A stretch of 64,000 bases of DNA from the NCBI RefSeq assembly GCF_001647715.1, contig NZ_CP015600.1:186001-250000 (forward strand), in the 5' to 3' direction. Of the stretch, positions 22,940 to 34,400 are shown in pieces. The translations under genes and the position numbers were made by a program. The notes below the pieces were generated by a model, which saw nothing but the letters and a program-made list of their open reading frames with translations, had not been told where the DNA came from and did not search any database. The DNA is from Pseudomonas antarctica. Its GTDB lineage: Bacteria > Pseudomonadota > Gammaproteobacteria > Pseudomonadales > Pseudomonadaceae. Positions within the stretch are counted from its first letter, which is position 1; every line of letters starts with the position of its first letter.

Positions 22940-25420
22940 ATGCTGCGAAACCTACCCATCAGTGCTTCAGGCCGGTTGCGACTGCTCATCGGGGCCGCCT
23001 TGTGCAGCCAACTGCTGATGCCCAGCCTCGCGTTGGCCGACCCGGCCTACGATGCCCTGATCATCCAGGCGCGTAACGGCAACTTCACGCCCGCCCTTAC
23101 CCAATTGCGCCAACTGCCTGCCGAACGCCAGACACCCGGCCAGATCAGTGATCACCTGGTGATTGCCGGTTGGGCCGGTCAAGACACTGAAGTGCTCAAG
23201 GTGTACGAGGCTCAGGGCAAAAATCGTAACCTCACCACCCAAGCCCTGGCCACGGTCGCGCGCACGTATCGCAATCAAAAGCAGTGGCCGCAGGCCTTGG
23301 CGGTCTATCAGCAGGCATTGCTGCGTGAACCGAAAAATATCGACCTGCAACTGGGCCAGGCCCTGACCCAGGCCGACGGTGGTCAAGCTACCGAGGCGGT
23401 GCAACGCTTGCGCGCGCTGGTGGCGGCGCAACCCGATGATCCGAACCGCCGCATGGCCCTGGGCTATGCACTGACGCGCGCGGGCTTGAACTACGACGCG
23501 CTGTTCGAATTCGACCAAGCCTTCATCCGCGCCGGTGATAAGCCCGAAGTGGTCCGCGAATACATCGTCGCCCTGCAAAAGGCTCGCTTGCCGGAGCCCG
23601 CTCTGCGCCTGTCGGCCAAACATCCGGGCGTGCTGGACGCGGTCACCCAGCGCCGCCTGGAAGGCGACCTCGCCGCCGAGCGTGTGCGTATGGCCGAGTT
23701 CGCCACGCGTACCGAAAAAGAACGCTACGTGGTCGCCGACCGCGCCCTCAACGATTACGACAAACTGCTCGCGCGCTGGACCCCGGACGCCAGCGCCCAT
23801 GACGACGTGGTGCGCTGGCGCATCGACCGCCTGGGCGCCCTCAAGGCGCGGGCACGCACCGCCGATGTGATACGCGAGTACGAAACCCTCACTGGTGAAG
23901 GCGTGCAATTGCCGACCTACGCCGTGCGTTGGGTCGCCGCGTCTTACCTCGACCAGCGCCAGCCGGAAAAAGCCGAGCCGTTGTATCGCAGTGTGCTGAC
24001 TGCGCCGGATGCCGACCCTGGCGATCACGTCGAAGACAGCACCGCGTTGTTCTACGCCCTGCTCGAAAGCGACAAAGTGATGGAAGCGCGCGACGTCGCC
24101 AACAGCCTGGCCACCACTCAGAAACCTCGCGTCGAACTCAAGGGCTTGCCCATCGGCAACCCCAACGACAGTTGGATGGACGCGCAACAGCTGGCGGCCC
24201 AGGCCGGCACCTACGGAGGTGACCTGCCGGGCAGTGAAACCGGCCTTGAGGCACTGGTGCAAAAAGCCCCGGGTAACGTCGGCCTGCGCCTGGCCCAGGC
24301 TGACATGTATCGCGCCCGTGATTGGCCGCGCCGGGCCGAAGGCGCCCTCAAGGAAACCGAAACCCAGGTCCCGCGTGATATCGGCCTGGAAGTGTCCCAG
24401 GCCTACACCGCCATGGACCTTCAGGAATGGCGCCAAATGGACGCGCTGACCGATGACGTGCTGGCCCGCAACCCGGACAGCCGCCAGGTTCAGCGCCTCA
24501 GCCGTCTGCGCGATGTGCACGACATGGCTGAACTGCGCGTTGAGGCCTACACCGGTAAAAGCTATGGCGGGGGCAATAACGGCGACGTCGGCGCGGTCGC
24601 CGGTAGCCGTGATTGGGGCATCGAAAGCGTGCTCTACAGCCCGCCCATCGACGAAGACTGGCGGGTCTTCGCCGGAGCCGGTTATGCCACCGCCGACTTT
24701 ACCGAAGGTACCGGCCAGCACCGCTGGCAGCGCGTCGGCGTGGAGCAGCGTACCCGCGACATGACCCTGCAAGCCGAAGTCTCCAACCATTCCTACGGCT
24801 ATGGCTCCAAACAAGGCGCAAGCGTGTCGATTGCCCGCGATATCAACGACAACTGGCAGTACGGCGGCAGCCTCGGCTACCTCCTGGCCAGCACGCCGCT
24901 GCGGGCCTTGAATGCCGATGTCACGGCCAACGGCGGCAGCGGGTTTATCCGCTGGCGTGCGAATGAAAGCCGCGAATGGAAACTGTCCCTCAGCCCGTCC
25001 CGTTTCAGCGACGGCAACAACCGGCTCGAAGCGTTGCTGACCGGGCGCGAGGGCATCTACAGCTCGCCGCACGTGCAAGTGGACTTGGGCCTGGAGGTCG
25101 GTGCCAGCCGCAACTCGAAGGAAGACGTGGTGTATTTCAACCCGAAATCGGACTTCAGCGTGTTGCCCACCGTCACGGTCAACCATGTGCTCTATCACCG
25201 CTACGAGACCCAGTGGAGTCAGCAGTTCCAGGTCGGTGCAGGTACGTACAGCCAGCGGGATTATTCCACCGGTGGCGTTGGTTTGATCGGCTACGGCCAA
25301 CGCGTTCGCTGGAACGACGTACTCGAAGCCGGCGCCAACCTGAGCCTGATCAGCCGACCTTACGACGGCGTTCGCGAACGCGATCTGCGCCTGCTCGTCG
25401 ACCTCATTTACCGTTTCTAA
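22940..25420 (+). CDS. pgaA: PNAG export porin PgaA
   Basis: 826 residues from ATG 22940 (AAGGA ten bases upstream); a longer frame from 22880 would precede a good signal peptide (GRLRLLIGAALCSQLLMPSLALA). The periplasmic half is a superhelix of TPR units (for example WPQALAVYQQALLREPKNIDLQ), and the C-terminal third (from about 540) is a beta barrel ending RDLRLLVDLIYRF with the terminal Phe of outer-membrane proteins. PgaA translocates partly deacetylated poly-beta-1,6-N-acetylglucosamine across the outer membrane. First gene of pgaABCD, 12 bp before pgaB. Confidence 0.92.
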   Translation: MLRNLPISASGRLRLLIGAALCSQLLMPSLALADPAYDALIIQARNGNFTPALTQLRQLPAERQTPGQISDHLVIAGWAGQDTEVLKVYEAQGKNRNLTTQALATVARTYRNQKQWPQALAVYQQALLREPKNIDLQLGQALTQADGGQATEAVQRLRALVAAQPDDPNRRMALGYALTRAGLNYDALFEFDQAFIRAGDKPEVVREYIVALQKARLPEPALRLSAKHPGVLDAVTQRRLEGDLAAERVRMAEFATRTEKERYVVADRALNDYDKLLARWTPDASAHDDVVRWRIDRLGALKARARTADVIREYETLTGEGVQLPTYAVRWVAASYLDQRQPEKAEPLYRSVLTAPDADPGDHVEDSTALFYALLESDKVMEARDVANSLATTQKPRVELKGLPIGNPNDSWMDAQQLAAQAGTYGGDLPGSETGLEALVQKAPGNVGLRLAQADMYRARDWPRRAEGALKETETQVPRDIGLEVSQAYTAMDLQEWRQMDALTDDVLARNPDSRQVQRLSRLRDVHDMAELRVEAYTGKSYGGGNNGDVGAVAGSRDWGIESVLYSPPIDEDWRVFAGAGYATADFTEGTGQHRWQRVGVEQRTRDMTLQAEVSNHSYGYGSKQGASVSIARDINDNWQYGGSLGYLLASTPLRALNADVTANGGSGFIRWRANESREWKLSLSPSRFSDGNNRLEALLTGREGIYSSPHVQVDLGLEVGASRNSKEDVVYFNPKSDFSVLPTVTVNHVLYHRYETQWSQQFQVGAGTYSQRDYSTGGVGLIGYGQRVRWNDVLEAGANLSLISRPYDGVRERDLRLLVDLIYRF

Positions 25421-25432
25421 AAGAGCCTGACC

Positions 25433-27430
25433 ATGACTGTCCTCAGCCGTTGCTTGTTGGTCCTGGGTGTATTGCTGGCCGGTGCCTGCGCCCAGCAACC
25501 CGCGCCCTATACTCCCCCCGCCGAGCGGCCGATACCGGCACGCGAAGCGCCGTGGCCGAAAAACCACTTCCTGGGCATCGCCTACCACGACGTCGAAGAT
25601 CGCGACCCTGATCAGGCCGTGGTGGCGGTGCGCACCGAGCGTTTGATCGACCAGTTGGCCTGGCTGCGCGAAAACGGTTACCAGGCGGTCAGTGTCGACC
25701 AGATCCTGGCGGCACGCAGTGGCGGGCGTGAGCTGCCGCCCAAAGCCATCATGCTCAGCTTCGACGATGGTTACTCAAGCTTCTATACCCGTGTGATGCC
25801 GATTTTGCGTGCCTATAACTGGCCGGTAATCCTGGCGCCGGTCGGGTATTGGATCGACACGCCCTTGAACAAACCGGTGGATTTTGCCGGCACGCCGCGC
25901 GCCCGTTCCGACTTCCTGACCTGGGAGCAAGTGCGCGAAGTTTCCAAATCGAACCTGGTGGAAATCGCCGCCCATACCGACGCCAGCCACATGGGCATTC
26001 TGGCCAACCCGCAGGGCAACCTGGAGCCGGCCGCCGCGACACGTCGATACGATGCCGCCACCGGCAAATACGAAACCGAAGCCCAGTTCCAGGCGCGGAT
26101 GCGCGCCGACGTAACCGCCATTTCCAACAAACTGCGGGCCGTCACCGGCAAGGCTCCGCGCGTGTGGGTGTGGCCTTACGGCGCGGCCGATGGCACTTCG
26201 TTGGCCGTGGTGGGTGAACAGGGCTACCAGATGGCTTTGACCCTGGACGATGGCCTCGACGACCTCGCCAACCTCAAGAGCAGCCCGCGTTTCCTGGTGG
26301 CATCCGACCCGGATGGCGAGCACTACGCCAATGCGATTGTCGGCACCCAGGCCAAGACCTCGATGCGCGTGCTGCACGTCGACCTGGATAATGTCTATGA
26401 CCCCGACCCGGCCCAAGAGGCGCGCAACCTCGACCAGTTGATCCAGCGCGTAGTCGACATGGGCGCCAGCACCGTGTTCCTGCAAGCCTTCGCCGACCCC
26501 AAGGGCGATGGCCTGGTGCACTCGCTGTACTTCCCCAACCGCCACCTGCCGGTGCGCCGCGACCTGTTCAACCGCGTGACCTGGCAACTGCGCACCCGTG
26601 GCCACGTGAACATCTTCGCCTGGATGCCGGTGCTGAGCTTTGCCCTCGACCCGGCGTTGCCACGCGTTACCCGTTGGGACCCGCAGACCGGCCAGGTCGG
26701 CATCGACCCCGACCAGTACAAGCGCCTGTCACCGTTTGATCCCAAGGTGCGCCAGCAGATCGGTGAGATCTACGAAGACCTGGCGCGCAACACCGCCATC
26801 GATGGCGTGCTGTTCCACGACGACGCACTCTTCTCGGACTTCGAAGACGCAAGCCCGGCCGCGCTCAAAGCCTATGCCGCCAACGGCCTGCCGAGCAGCA
26901 TTGGCGCATTGCGCGCCGAGCCGGCCGTGATGCAGCGCTGGACACGCTTCAAGAGCCGCTACCTGATCGACTTCACCCAGGAGCTGGCCGGTAAAGTCCG
27001 CGCCATTCGCGGGCCGCAGGTGCAGACCGCGCGCAACATCTTCGCCGAGCCGATGCTCAACCCTGGCAGCGAAGCCTGGTTCGCGCAGAACCTCGATGAC
27101 TTCCTCCAGACCTACGACTGGACCGCGCCGATGGCCATGCCGCTGATGGAAGGCGAGACGCTGAAGAACTCCAATGCCTGGCTGGAAAAGCTGGTGGCCA
27201 CGGTCAAGGCACGTCCCGACGCCTTGCAGCGCACCGTGTTCGAATTGCAAGCCAAAGACTGGCGGACCAAAGAGGCGCCCGATATCAGCGGCGCGCAGAT
27301 GGCTGAATGGATGGGGGTGCTCAAACGCCAGGGGGTCAGGAGCTTTGGCTACTACCCGGATAACTTCCTGGAAAACTCACCGGACCTGAAGACAGTACGT
27401 CCGGCCCTTTCCAACCAATGGAACCCTTGA
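25433..27430 (+). CDS. pgaB: PNAG N-deacetylase PgaB
   Basis: 665 residues. Probable lipoprotein (Cys19 in VLLAGACAQ). The NodB-type deacetylase domain has the metal/catalytic FDDG (Asp111-Asp112) and the zinc pair His181/His186 in [10 protein letters not shown]. The C-terminal half (about 310-660) is the glycoside-hydrolase-like barrel that binds PNAG ([27 protein letters not shown]). PgaB deacetylates a fraction of the GlcNAc units in the periplasm, needed for export through PgaA. Its stop lies just before the chosen pgaC start. Confidence 0.93.
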   Translation: MTVLSRCLLVLGVLLAGACAQQPAPYTPPAERPIPAREAPWPKNHFLGIAYHDVEDRDPDQAVVAVRTERLIDQLAWLRENGYQAVSVDQILAARSGGRELPPKAIMLSFDDGYSSFYTRVMPILRAYNWPVILAPVGYWIDTPLNKPVDFAGTPRARSDFLTWEQVREVSKSNLVEIAAHTDASHMGILANPQGNLEPAAATRRYDAATGKYETEAQFQARMRADVTAISNKLRAVTGKAPRVWVWPYGAADGTSLAVVGEQGYQMALTLDDGLDDLANLKSSPRFLVASDPDGEHYANAIVGTQAKTSMRVLHVDLDNVYDPDPAQEARNLDQLIQRVVDMGASTVFLQAFADPKGDGLVHSLYFPNRHLPVRRDLFNRVTWQLRTRGHVNIFAWMPVLSFALDPALPRVTRWDPQTGQVGIDPDQYKRLSPFDPKVRQQIGEIYEDLARNTAIDGVLFHDDALFSDFEDASPAALKAYAANGLPSSIGALRAEPAVMQRWTRFKSRYLIDFTQELAGKVRAIRGPQVQTARNIFAEPMLNPGSEAWFAQNLDDFLQTYDWTAPMAMPLMEGETLKNSNAWLEKLVATVKARPDALQRTVFELQAKDWRTKEAPDISGAQMAEWMGVLKRQGVRSFGYYPDNFLENSPDLKTVRPALSNQWNP

Positions 27431-27432
27431 CC

Positions 27433-28773
27433 ATGTTCGACAGAATCCTGGCTTTATTCGTGTTGGCGTTGGTGTTGGGCGTGCCCCTTGGCCTGATTTT
27501 CCTGGTCACCGGGCAGTTCCTGATGGACTTCGTGTTTTTCTACCCGTTGTTCATGTCGGCACTGTGGATCGCCGGCGGCCTGTATTTCTGGCTGCACTGG
27601 GAGCGTCACTGGCCGTGGAAGGAAGACACGCCAGCACCAACCCTGGCCGGCAACCCGCTGATCTCGATCATCATCCCTTGCTACAACGAGGGCGATAACG
27701 CCGCCGACACCATTCATGCGGCCCTGAACCAGCTGTACCCGAATATCGAAGTCATCGCCGTCAACGACGGCTCCAAGGACAACACCGCCGCGGTGCTCGA
27801 CGCCCTGGCCTTGCAACACCCACGCCTGCGGGTGCTACACCTGGCGCAGAACCAGGGCAAGGCGGTGGCCCTGCGCATGGGCGCCGTGGCCGCGCGCAGT
27901 GAGTACCTGGTGTGCATCGACGGCGATGCCTTGCTCGATAAAAACGCGGCGGCGTATATGGTCGCGCCGATGCTCGACAACCCGCGCCTGGGCGCCGTGA
28001 CCGGCAACCCACGCATCCGCACGCGCTCAACCTTGATCGGCCGGGTGCAGGTGGGCGAGTTCTCTTCGATCATCGGTTTGATCAAGCGTACCCAGCGCGT
28101 GTTCGGCCGGATCTTCACGGTGTCCGGTGTGGTGGTGGCGTTTCGCAAGAAAGCCCTGGACCGCATCGACTACTGGAGCACCGACATGATCACCGAGGAC
28201 ATCGATGTCAGTTGGAAGCTGCAACTCGACCACTGGGCGATCTTCTACGAGCCCCGCGCCCTGTGCTGGATCCTGATGCCCGAAACCGTCGGCGGCCTGT
28301 GGAAACAACGCCTGCGCTGGGCCCAGGGCGGTGCCGAGGTGCTGTTCAAGAACATCCGTGGCATCTGGCAATGGCGCCATCGCTACCTGTGGCCGCTGCT
28401 GTTCGAATACTGCCTGTCCACCGGTTGGGCCTTCACCTTCCTGCTCTCGGTGATTTTCTGGGGCGTGGGCAAATTCGTGGTGCTGCCACAGGCGATCGCC
28501 GTCGACTCCCTGGTGCCACCGGCCTTTACCGGCCTGGTGCTGGCGATGGTCTGCCTGTTGCAGTTTGCGGTGAGCATCCTGATCGACCGGCGCTATGAGA
28601 AAGACCTGTGGAAAAGCCTGTTCTGGACCGTGTGGTACCCGATGGTGTTCTGGCTGATCAGCCTGCTCACCACCCTGGTCAGCTTTCCCAAGGTGCTGTT
28701 TAACCAGCATCAGAAGCGTGCGCGTTGGGTCAGCCCGGATCGCGGCATCAAACCCAGTGAAGAGGAGGCGTGA
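27433..28773 (+). CDS. pgaC: PNAG synthase catalytic subunit PgaC
   Basis: 446 residues from ATG 27433; the ATG at 27418 overlaps pgaB, but the E. coli protein begins at the position matching 27433. Two N-terminal membrane segments, a GT2 domain with [26 protein letters not shown], the acid TEDIDVSW and the QRLRWAQGG (QxxRW) motif, then C-terminal membrane segments. It polymerises UDP-GlcNAc into beta-1,6-linked chains at the inner membrane, together with PgaD and under c-di-GMP control in characterised systems. Confidence 0.95.
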   Translation: MFDRILALFVLALVLGVPLGLIFLVTGQFLMDFVFFYPLFMSALWIAGGLYFWLHWERHWPWKEDTPAPTLAGNPLISIIIPCYNEGDNAADTIHAALNQLYPNIEVIAVNDGSKDNTAAVLDALALQHPRLRVLHLAQNQGKAVALRMGAVAARSEYLVCIDGDALLDKNAAAYMVAPMLDNPRLGAVTGNPRIRTRSTLIGRVQVGEFSSIIGLIKRTQRVFGRIFTVSGVVVAFRKKALDRIDYWSTDMITEDIDVSWKLQLDHWAIFYEPRALCWILMPETVGGLWKQRLRWAQGGAEVLFKNIRGIWQWRHRYLWPLLFEYCLSTGWAFTFLLSVIFWGVGKFVVLPQAIAVDSLVPPAFTGLVLAMVCLLQFAVSILIDRRYEKDLWKSLFWTVWYPMVFWLISLLTTLVSFPKVLFNQHQKRARWVSPDRGIKPSEEEA

Positions 28774-28775
28774 TC

Positions 28776-29258
28776 ATGAAACTGGTCAGAACTCGCCAGA
28801 ACACCCTGATGTGGATCATCGATGTGCTGCTCACGCTATTGGCGTGGGGCGGGCTGGTTTGGCTGTTGGCGCGCGGGATTACTGCGATGCTGGAAACCCA
28901 TGGCGGCCCACGCATTGAAGCGCCGATTTTTGCCGCGCTCAACACCTTGCAGATCTACCTGTGGATCGCCTTGTTCAATGCGTTGATCCTGATCAGTTGG
29001 GCGCGCTATCAACAACGTCGCGGGCGCAAGTTCGCCCAGCGTCGCGCCGAGGCCAATGCGCTCAGCGACAAGAGCCTGAGTGAAAGTTTCAACCTGGGCG
29101 ACGGCCACCTGGAGCAGTTTCGCAAGCCGGGTGTGCTGGTGATCCACAATGACGAAGACGGCGGTGTGGAGGACGTGAAGGCCCATGTTTCGCGCGACGT
29201 GGAGCGCCCGGGCCTGAGCCTGGTGCCCGGCGCAGAAAAAGACAAAGGCGCGGGCTAG
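28776..29258 (+). CDS. pgaD: PNAG synthesis auxiliary protein PgaD
   Basis: 160 residues from ATG 28776 with AGGAGG seven bases upstream (the GTG at 28770 lacks a proper spacer). Two membrane segments (LMWIIDVLLTLLAWGGLVWLL and IYLWIALFNALILISWARY) and a hydrophilic tail. PgaD partners PgaC in the inner membrane; in E. coli c-di-GMP stabilises the pair. Last gene of the operon, followed by a REPIN. Confidence 0.92.
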   Translation: MKLVRTRQNTLMWIIDVLLTLLAWGGLVWLLARGITAMLETHGGPRIEAPIFAALNTLQIYLWIALFNALILISWARYQQRRGRKFAQRRAEANALSDKSLSESFNLGDGHLEQFRKPGVLVIHNDEDGGVEDVKAHVSRDVERPGLSLVPGAEKDKGAG

Positions 29259-29282
29259 AAATTCCAAAGCACCCAAGACCCA

Positions 29283-29370
29283 TGTGGGAGCTGGCTTGCC
29301 TGCGATAGCGGTGGGCCAACAACCAGTAAATACCTGACACGCCGCCATCGCAGGCAAGCCAGCTCCCACA
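29283..29370. repeat. REPIN, GGAGCTGGCTTGCCTGC variant
   Basis: TGTGGGAGCTGGCTTGCCTG at 29283 and its inverted copy ending 29370 (GCAGGCAAGCCAGCTCCCAC) make a REP doublet. This is the third REP subfamily in the window, different in the core CTGG from the others. Confidence 0.85.
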
Positions 29371-29707
29371 TTCCGCCGGCGTCGCTTGGAATTCCGATAA
29401 ATGGGATCCAATTCACAAAACTCCCGCGAACTTTTCTGTATTCCCCCGCACTAAGCTAACTCGGAAAGCAGTTGATGGCTAAATAATGGCCGCTTGTCAC
29501 TTCTTTGCCGAATGACTATCAAAACAGTTGCCGCTTGTCGGAATAAAAAGTTTCAACGACAGGCTCAAGCTCTTTTTGATAATTCTTTATTGTTATTAAT
29601 CAAAGTGTTGCCTAACTAATGTTGGCGAATGTGCAACTGTCCCAGTTTCTTGGGCCGGCGCGAGTTCGATGTTAGTTTGCCGCCCCTTGATTTTCGATGG
29701 ATCGAAC
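29371..29707 (+). promoter_or_regulatory. AT-rich leader of the two-partner secretion operon
   Basis: About 340 bp without a gene, clearly more AT-rich than the flanks. The ten-base GCCGCTTGTC occurs twice in direct orientation (29489-29498 and 29530-29539, 41 bp apart, about four helical turns), each preceded by a CAGTTG-like sequence within a few tens of bases. These may be binding sites for an activator or silencer of tpsBA. No clear -35/-10 pair could be assigned. Confidence 0.4.
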
Positions 29708-31432
29708 ATGTCTTTGTTATTGCCACGGACTCGGTATTTGCTGTGCACTTTCCTGCTCACCTGCTTGAGCCTGAACACTGCCACGGCCGCTCCCACGCCA
29801 GGGGATCAGGACTTGATCCGCGACCGGCAAAACCGTCTGCTCGAAGAGCAAAGCCGTCGCCTGCAAGAACTGCAGGACTTGCCCGGCAAAGAGGCCAAGC
29901 CCCAGGCACCGGCCACGCCTGCCGACACCCGTTGCTTCCCGATCAAGGACATCGAACTCAAAGGCGCCGACAGCCTGCCCGCCGGCGACCGTACGCTCTT
30001 GCTCAAACCCTATGTCGGCCAATGCCTGGGCGTCTCGCAGCTCAATGAACTGCTCAAGGTCATCACCGACTATTACATCGCCAAAGGTCGCGTCACCAGC
30101 CGCGCCTACTTGCCGCAACAAGACCTCGGCAGCGGCCACCTGCAAGTGCTGGTGGTCGAGGGCAAACTCGAAGCGTTGCGCAGCGCCGAAGGCAGCACCG
30201 TGACCGACCGCGAACTGGCCATGGCGTTTCCCGGCAAGGTTGGTGAGGCGCTGAACCTGCGTGAAGTCGAGCAACTGGTGGACCAGCTCAACCGCCTGCC
30301 GTCCAAGCAAGCGCAAATGGAACTGACCCCCGGCAGCCAGGTTGGCGGCAGCGACGTGGTGGTCAAGAACACCCCACAGAAGCCTTGGCGCGCCAGCCTG
30401 TCGCGCAATAACGACGGGCAACGCAGCACCGGCGAACAGCAATGGGGCGCGGGCCTGGAGTGGGACAGCCCGCTCGGCCTGGCCGACCAACTGGTGCTGC
30501 GCGGCGGCCACGACGCCATCAGCGACCACCAGAAAACCTCGAAAAACACCATGCTCTACTACAACGTGCCGTGGGGCTGGTGGAACTTCACGTACACCTA
30601 CAGCGAGAGCGATTACCGCGCCCTCGGCCAGACCGACACCTTCAAGTTCAAACAGTCGGGCGACAACCAGAACCACCAACTGCGCGCCGAACGCGTGATC
30701 CACCGCGATGACGTCAGCAAGACCTCGGTCAACGTGGGTGTGGCTCACCTGCGCACCAACAACTACGTCAACGACGCCCACCTCGAAGTCAGCAGTAATC
30801 GCATCAGCGAACTACAGTTTGGCATCAACCACGGCCGGCGCATCGGCAGTGCTTTCGTCAACGTCGACCTGGGTGTGCAGAACGGCATCGGCGCCTTTGA
30901 CGCTCAGCGTGACGACCAGCATCGCGATCAGTACGGCAACCTCACGCCTACCCCGGATTACCGCAAATACACCGCCACCGTCAGCTATTTGCAGCCGTTT
31001 CGTCTGTGGGGCGAGTCGTTCAGCTTCACCAGCCTGGCCACCGGGCAACGCAGTGAAGACGTGCTGTTCTCGCCGCAACGCATCAGCCTTGGCGGCTCGT
31101 CGTCGGTACGCGGTTTCAAGGATCAGCAGCTGTCCGGCGACAGCGGTGGCTACTGGCGCAATGAAGTGCGCTGGGCCCGCCCGGTCACCCTGGAATGGCT
31201 GCGCCCGGCCTTCGCCGAATACGGCACCAGCCTCGGTTACGACCAGGGCGTGATCCGCAACGACCGTTACAACGGCGACAACCACGGCCGCGTCTCGAGC
31301 AACTCCGTGGAACTGTTCGCCCGTGGCAAATACGTCAGCACCAGCGTGACATTTGCCCACTCGTTAGAAAGACCGGGAGTCGTGACGGAGCGCGAAGCGC
31401 CGATCTACTTCCGCATGGATTTCTTCCTGTAA
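29708..31432 (+). CDS. TpsB/ShlB-type two-partner secretion transporter
   Basis: 574 residues from ATG 29708, the start that begins with a signal peptide (RYLLCTFLLTCLSLNTATAA). Domains: N-terminal helix and linker, POTRA domain (FPIKDIELKGADSLP, about 75-150), second POTRA, and a 16-strand barrel with the conserved VRGFKDQQLSGDSG segment and a C-terminal Phe pair region (YFRMDFFL). TpsB proteins (FhaC/ShlB/CdiB) secrete their TpsA partner across the outer membrane. The partner follows 31 bp downstream. Confidence 0.92.
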   Translation: MSLLLPRTRYLLCTFLLTCLSLNTATAAPTPGDQDLIRDRQNRLLEEQSRRLQELQDLPGKEAKPQAPATPADTRCFPIKDIELKGADSLPAGDRTLLLKPYVGQCLGVSQLNELLKVITDYYIAKGRVTSRAYLPQQDLGSGHLQVLVVEGKLEALRSAEGSTVTDRELAMAFPGKVGEALNLREVEQLVDQLNRLPSKQAQMELTPGSQVGGSDVVVKNTPQKPWRASLSRNNDGQRSTGEQQWGAGLEWDSPLGLADQLVLRGGHDAISDHQKTSKNTMLYYNVPWGWWNFTYTYSESDYRALGQTDTFKFKQSGDNQNHQLRAERVIHRDDVSKTSVNVGVAHLRTNNYVNDAHLEVSSNRISELQFGINHGRRIGSAFVNVDLGVQNGIGAFDAQRDDQHRDQYGNLTPTPDYRKYTATVSYLQPFRLWGESFSFTSLATGQRSEDVLFSPQRISLGGSSSVRGFKDQQLSGDSGGYWRNEVRWARPVTLEWLRPAFAEYGTSLGYDQGVIRNDRYNGDNHGRVSSNSVELFARGKYVSTSVTFAHSLERPGVVTEREAPIYFRMDFFL

Positions 31433-31463
31433 TTCAACGCCCAGCTGCAACGAGAATTTGACC

Positions 31464-34400
31464 ATGGATGTTCGCCACTTTGCCTTTTTGGCCCGCCAAC
31501 CTTCTGCTGCCCTGAAGCGCCGCGACGCGTTCTTCGGCCTGCCCAAGCGCGGCCTGGTGCTGATCCTGGTCAACGCGCTGTTCTGGCAGCCGTTGCTGGC
31601 CCAGGCCGAAGGCATTGTGGTGAGCAACCCGGCCACCAGCGTCGGCCAGGCCGGCAACGGCGTGCCGGTGGTGAACATCGCCGCGCCCAATGGCAGTGGC
31701 TTGTCCCACAACCAGTTCAAGGACTACAACGTCGGCCCCAACGGCGTGATCCTCAACAACGCCACCGGCGCGGTGCAAAACACCCAGCTCGGCGGCTACA
31801 TCGTCGGCAACCCGAACCTCAAGGGCGGCGCCGCCAGCGTCATCCTCAACGAAGTCAACGGCGGCAGCCCGAGCCAGTTGCGCGGTTACACCGAAGTGGC
31901 GGGGCAGTCGGCCAAAGTCATCGTCGCCAACCCGTACGGCATCACCTGCAGCGGCTGCGGCTTTATCAACACGCCTAACGTGACCCTGACCACCGGTAAA
32001 CCGGTGCTCGACGCGAGCGGCCAGTTGCAGCGCTACCAGGTTGACGGCGGCGCCGTGACCATCGACGGCCAGGGCCTGAACGCCAGCAACGTCGACCGCT
32101 TCGAAATCATCACCCGTACCGCCAAGATCAACGCACAGATCAACGCCCGCGAACTGGCGGTGATCGCCGGGCGCAACGACGTTGATGCAAAAACCCTCAA
32201 CGCCACCCCGCGCGCCGACGACGGCAGCACCAAACCCGAGCTGGCCATCGACTCCACCGCCCTGGGCGGCATGTACGCCGGCGCGATCAAACTGGTGGGC
32301 ACCGAAGCCGGTGTGGGCGTGAAGCTCGACGGCACGCTGGCGGCCAGTGGCGGCGATATCCAGCTCGATGCCAATGGGCATTTGAGCATGGCGCAAGCTG
32401 CCGCCAGCGGTGCGGTCAACGTCAACGCCGCAAGCCTGGACGCCAAAGGGCCGGTATATGCCGGTACAGCCCTGAACGTGAACACCCAGGGCGATCTCAC
32501 CAACCGCCAAAGCCTGGCCGCCCGTGACCGCATTGCGCTGTCCGCCGGTGGCACCTTGACCAACGGCGACATCATCGAAGCCGGCGTCAACACCGATAAC
32601 ACCCGCAACGCAGCAGGCGATGTGAGCCTGCGCGGCAAGGCCGTCAACAACACCGGCGCGAGTGTCATCGCCAGCCGCACGTTGAGCGTGGATGCCCAAG
32701 CCCTGAATAACCAGGGCGGCACACTGGGCGCCAAACAGCGCACCCAGATAACCGCCGCCTCGGTCGACAACCAGAGCAAAGGTCGCATCCTCAGCAATAA
32801 TGGCTTGGCTATTACCGCAGATCGCCTGCAGAACACCCAAGGTGGGCTGGTCACCAGCGACGGGCCGCTGACGGCGGTGGTCGGTGAATTGCACAACCAG
32901 GGCGGTGAAGTCTCAAGCCTCGACACCGCAGCGCTGACGGTCGCCACCCTCGACAACGTTGCGGGCCTGATCACGGCGGGCAAGGCCTTGAGCCTCAACG
33001 TCGGCAGCCTCAACAACCAGGGCGGCCTGGTCACCAGCCAGGGCGTCGTCAACGTGGCCGGTAACAGCCTCGACAACCGCCAGAAAGGCTTGGTCGCCGG
33101 TATCGGCGGTGTGCAGGCCAATGTCGTCAATATCGACAACCGCAACGGCGAGCTGTCCAGCCGTTCGGGCGTGCTGGTGACGGCTACACAACTGGATAAC
33201 AGCGATGGCGGGCTGGTGGTTGCCGGTGGCGGCGCAGCCCTGAATATCGATCAGTTGCTCAACCGCAACCAGGGCCTGATCAGCAGCGAAGGGCTGCTGA
33301 GCATCTCGGCGCGCACCCTGGCCAACAACGCCGGTACGCTGTCCAGCGCCGGCCCGCTGACCCTCAGCACCCTTGGCGCGCTGGACAACCGAGGCGGGCG
33401 CCTGGTCACCGACGGCAGCCTGATCCTCAACGCCGCCAGCGTCGACAACAGCCAGAACGGCACCCTGAGCGCGCGCCAGGCCCTGTCCCTCGGCACCGCC
33501 GACCTGAACAACCAGCAAGGCGGCCAGATCACCAGCGCCGAGGCCCTGACCCTGGACCTCAACCGGGGCGAGTTCAACAACCAGAACGGCCTGATCAACG
33601 CACCGCTGTTGATGCTCAACAACCTCAAGAACGTGCATAACCAGGGCGGCGAGATCTCCAGCAGCCAGGCGTTCACACTCACCGCCGACAACCTCGACAA
33701 CAGCCGCGGCAAATTGCTGAGCAACGCCGCGCTGACCCTGCGCATCGGCCAGGCCCTGGCCAACGTCAAAGGCCTGATTGCCGCCGCCTCGGTCGATGCG
33801 CAGGCCACCGACCTCGACAACAGCGGTGGCACGCTCACCAGCCGTGGCGACACCGTACTCAACGTGGCTGGCCGCCTCGCCAACCGCGACCAGGGCCTGC
33901 TCAACGCCAGCAACGCCTTGACGCTCAACAGCGCCGAGCTGGACAACCAGAACGGCTCACTGCTGGGCAGCGCGATTGCCCTCGACTTCGGCACTGCCAC
34001 TGGCGACCTGAACAACACCGGTGGCCTGATCACCACCGCCGGCAACCTGACCATCAACCACCTGCGCGACCTCAGCAACCAGGGCGGCGAACTCTCCAGC
34101 GCGCAAACCCTGAACCTCAGCGGTCGCACGTTGAACAACAGCAACGGCAAGCTGATCAGCAATAACCTGCTGGTGCTCAATGCCGAAAACCTGATCAACC
34201 AGAATGGCCTGATGTCCGGCTGGCAGGGCCTCACCGTCAGCGGCGCGAACCTCGACAACCGCAACAGCGGCACCTTGTCGAGCCGTTACGGCGACCTCAA
34301 TGCCACGCTGACCGCCAGCCTGCTCAACAGCGCGGGCGGTGCACTGGTCAGCCAAAAGGCGCTGTACGTCAGCGCCGGCGAATTGGACAACAGCAACAAA

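Noticed and set aside
22967..25588. 873-codon minus-strand frame opposite pgaA
   Set aside because: It is fully antisense to a clear pgaA gene, low-complexity in composition (Val/Gly/Ala/His rich) and without domain features; a shadow of codon bias.
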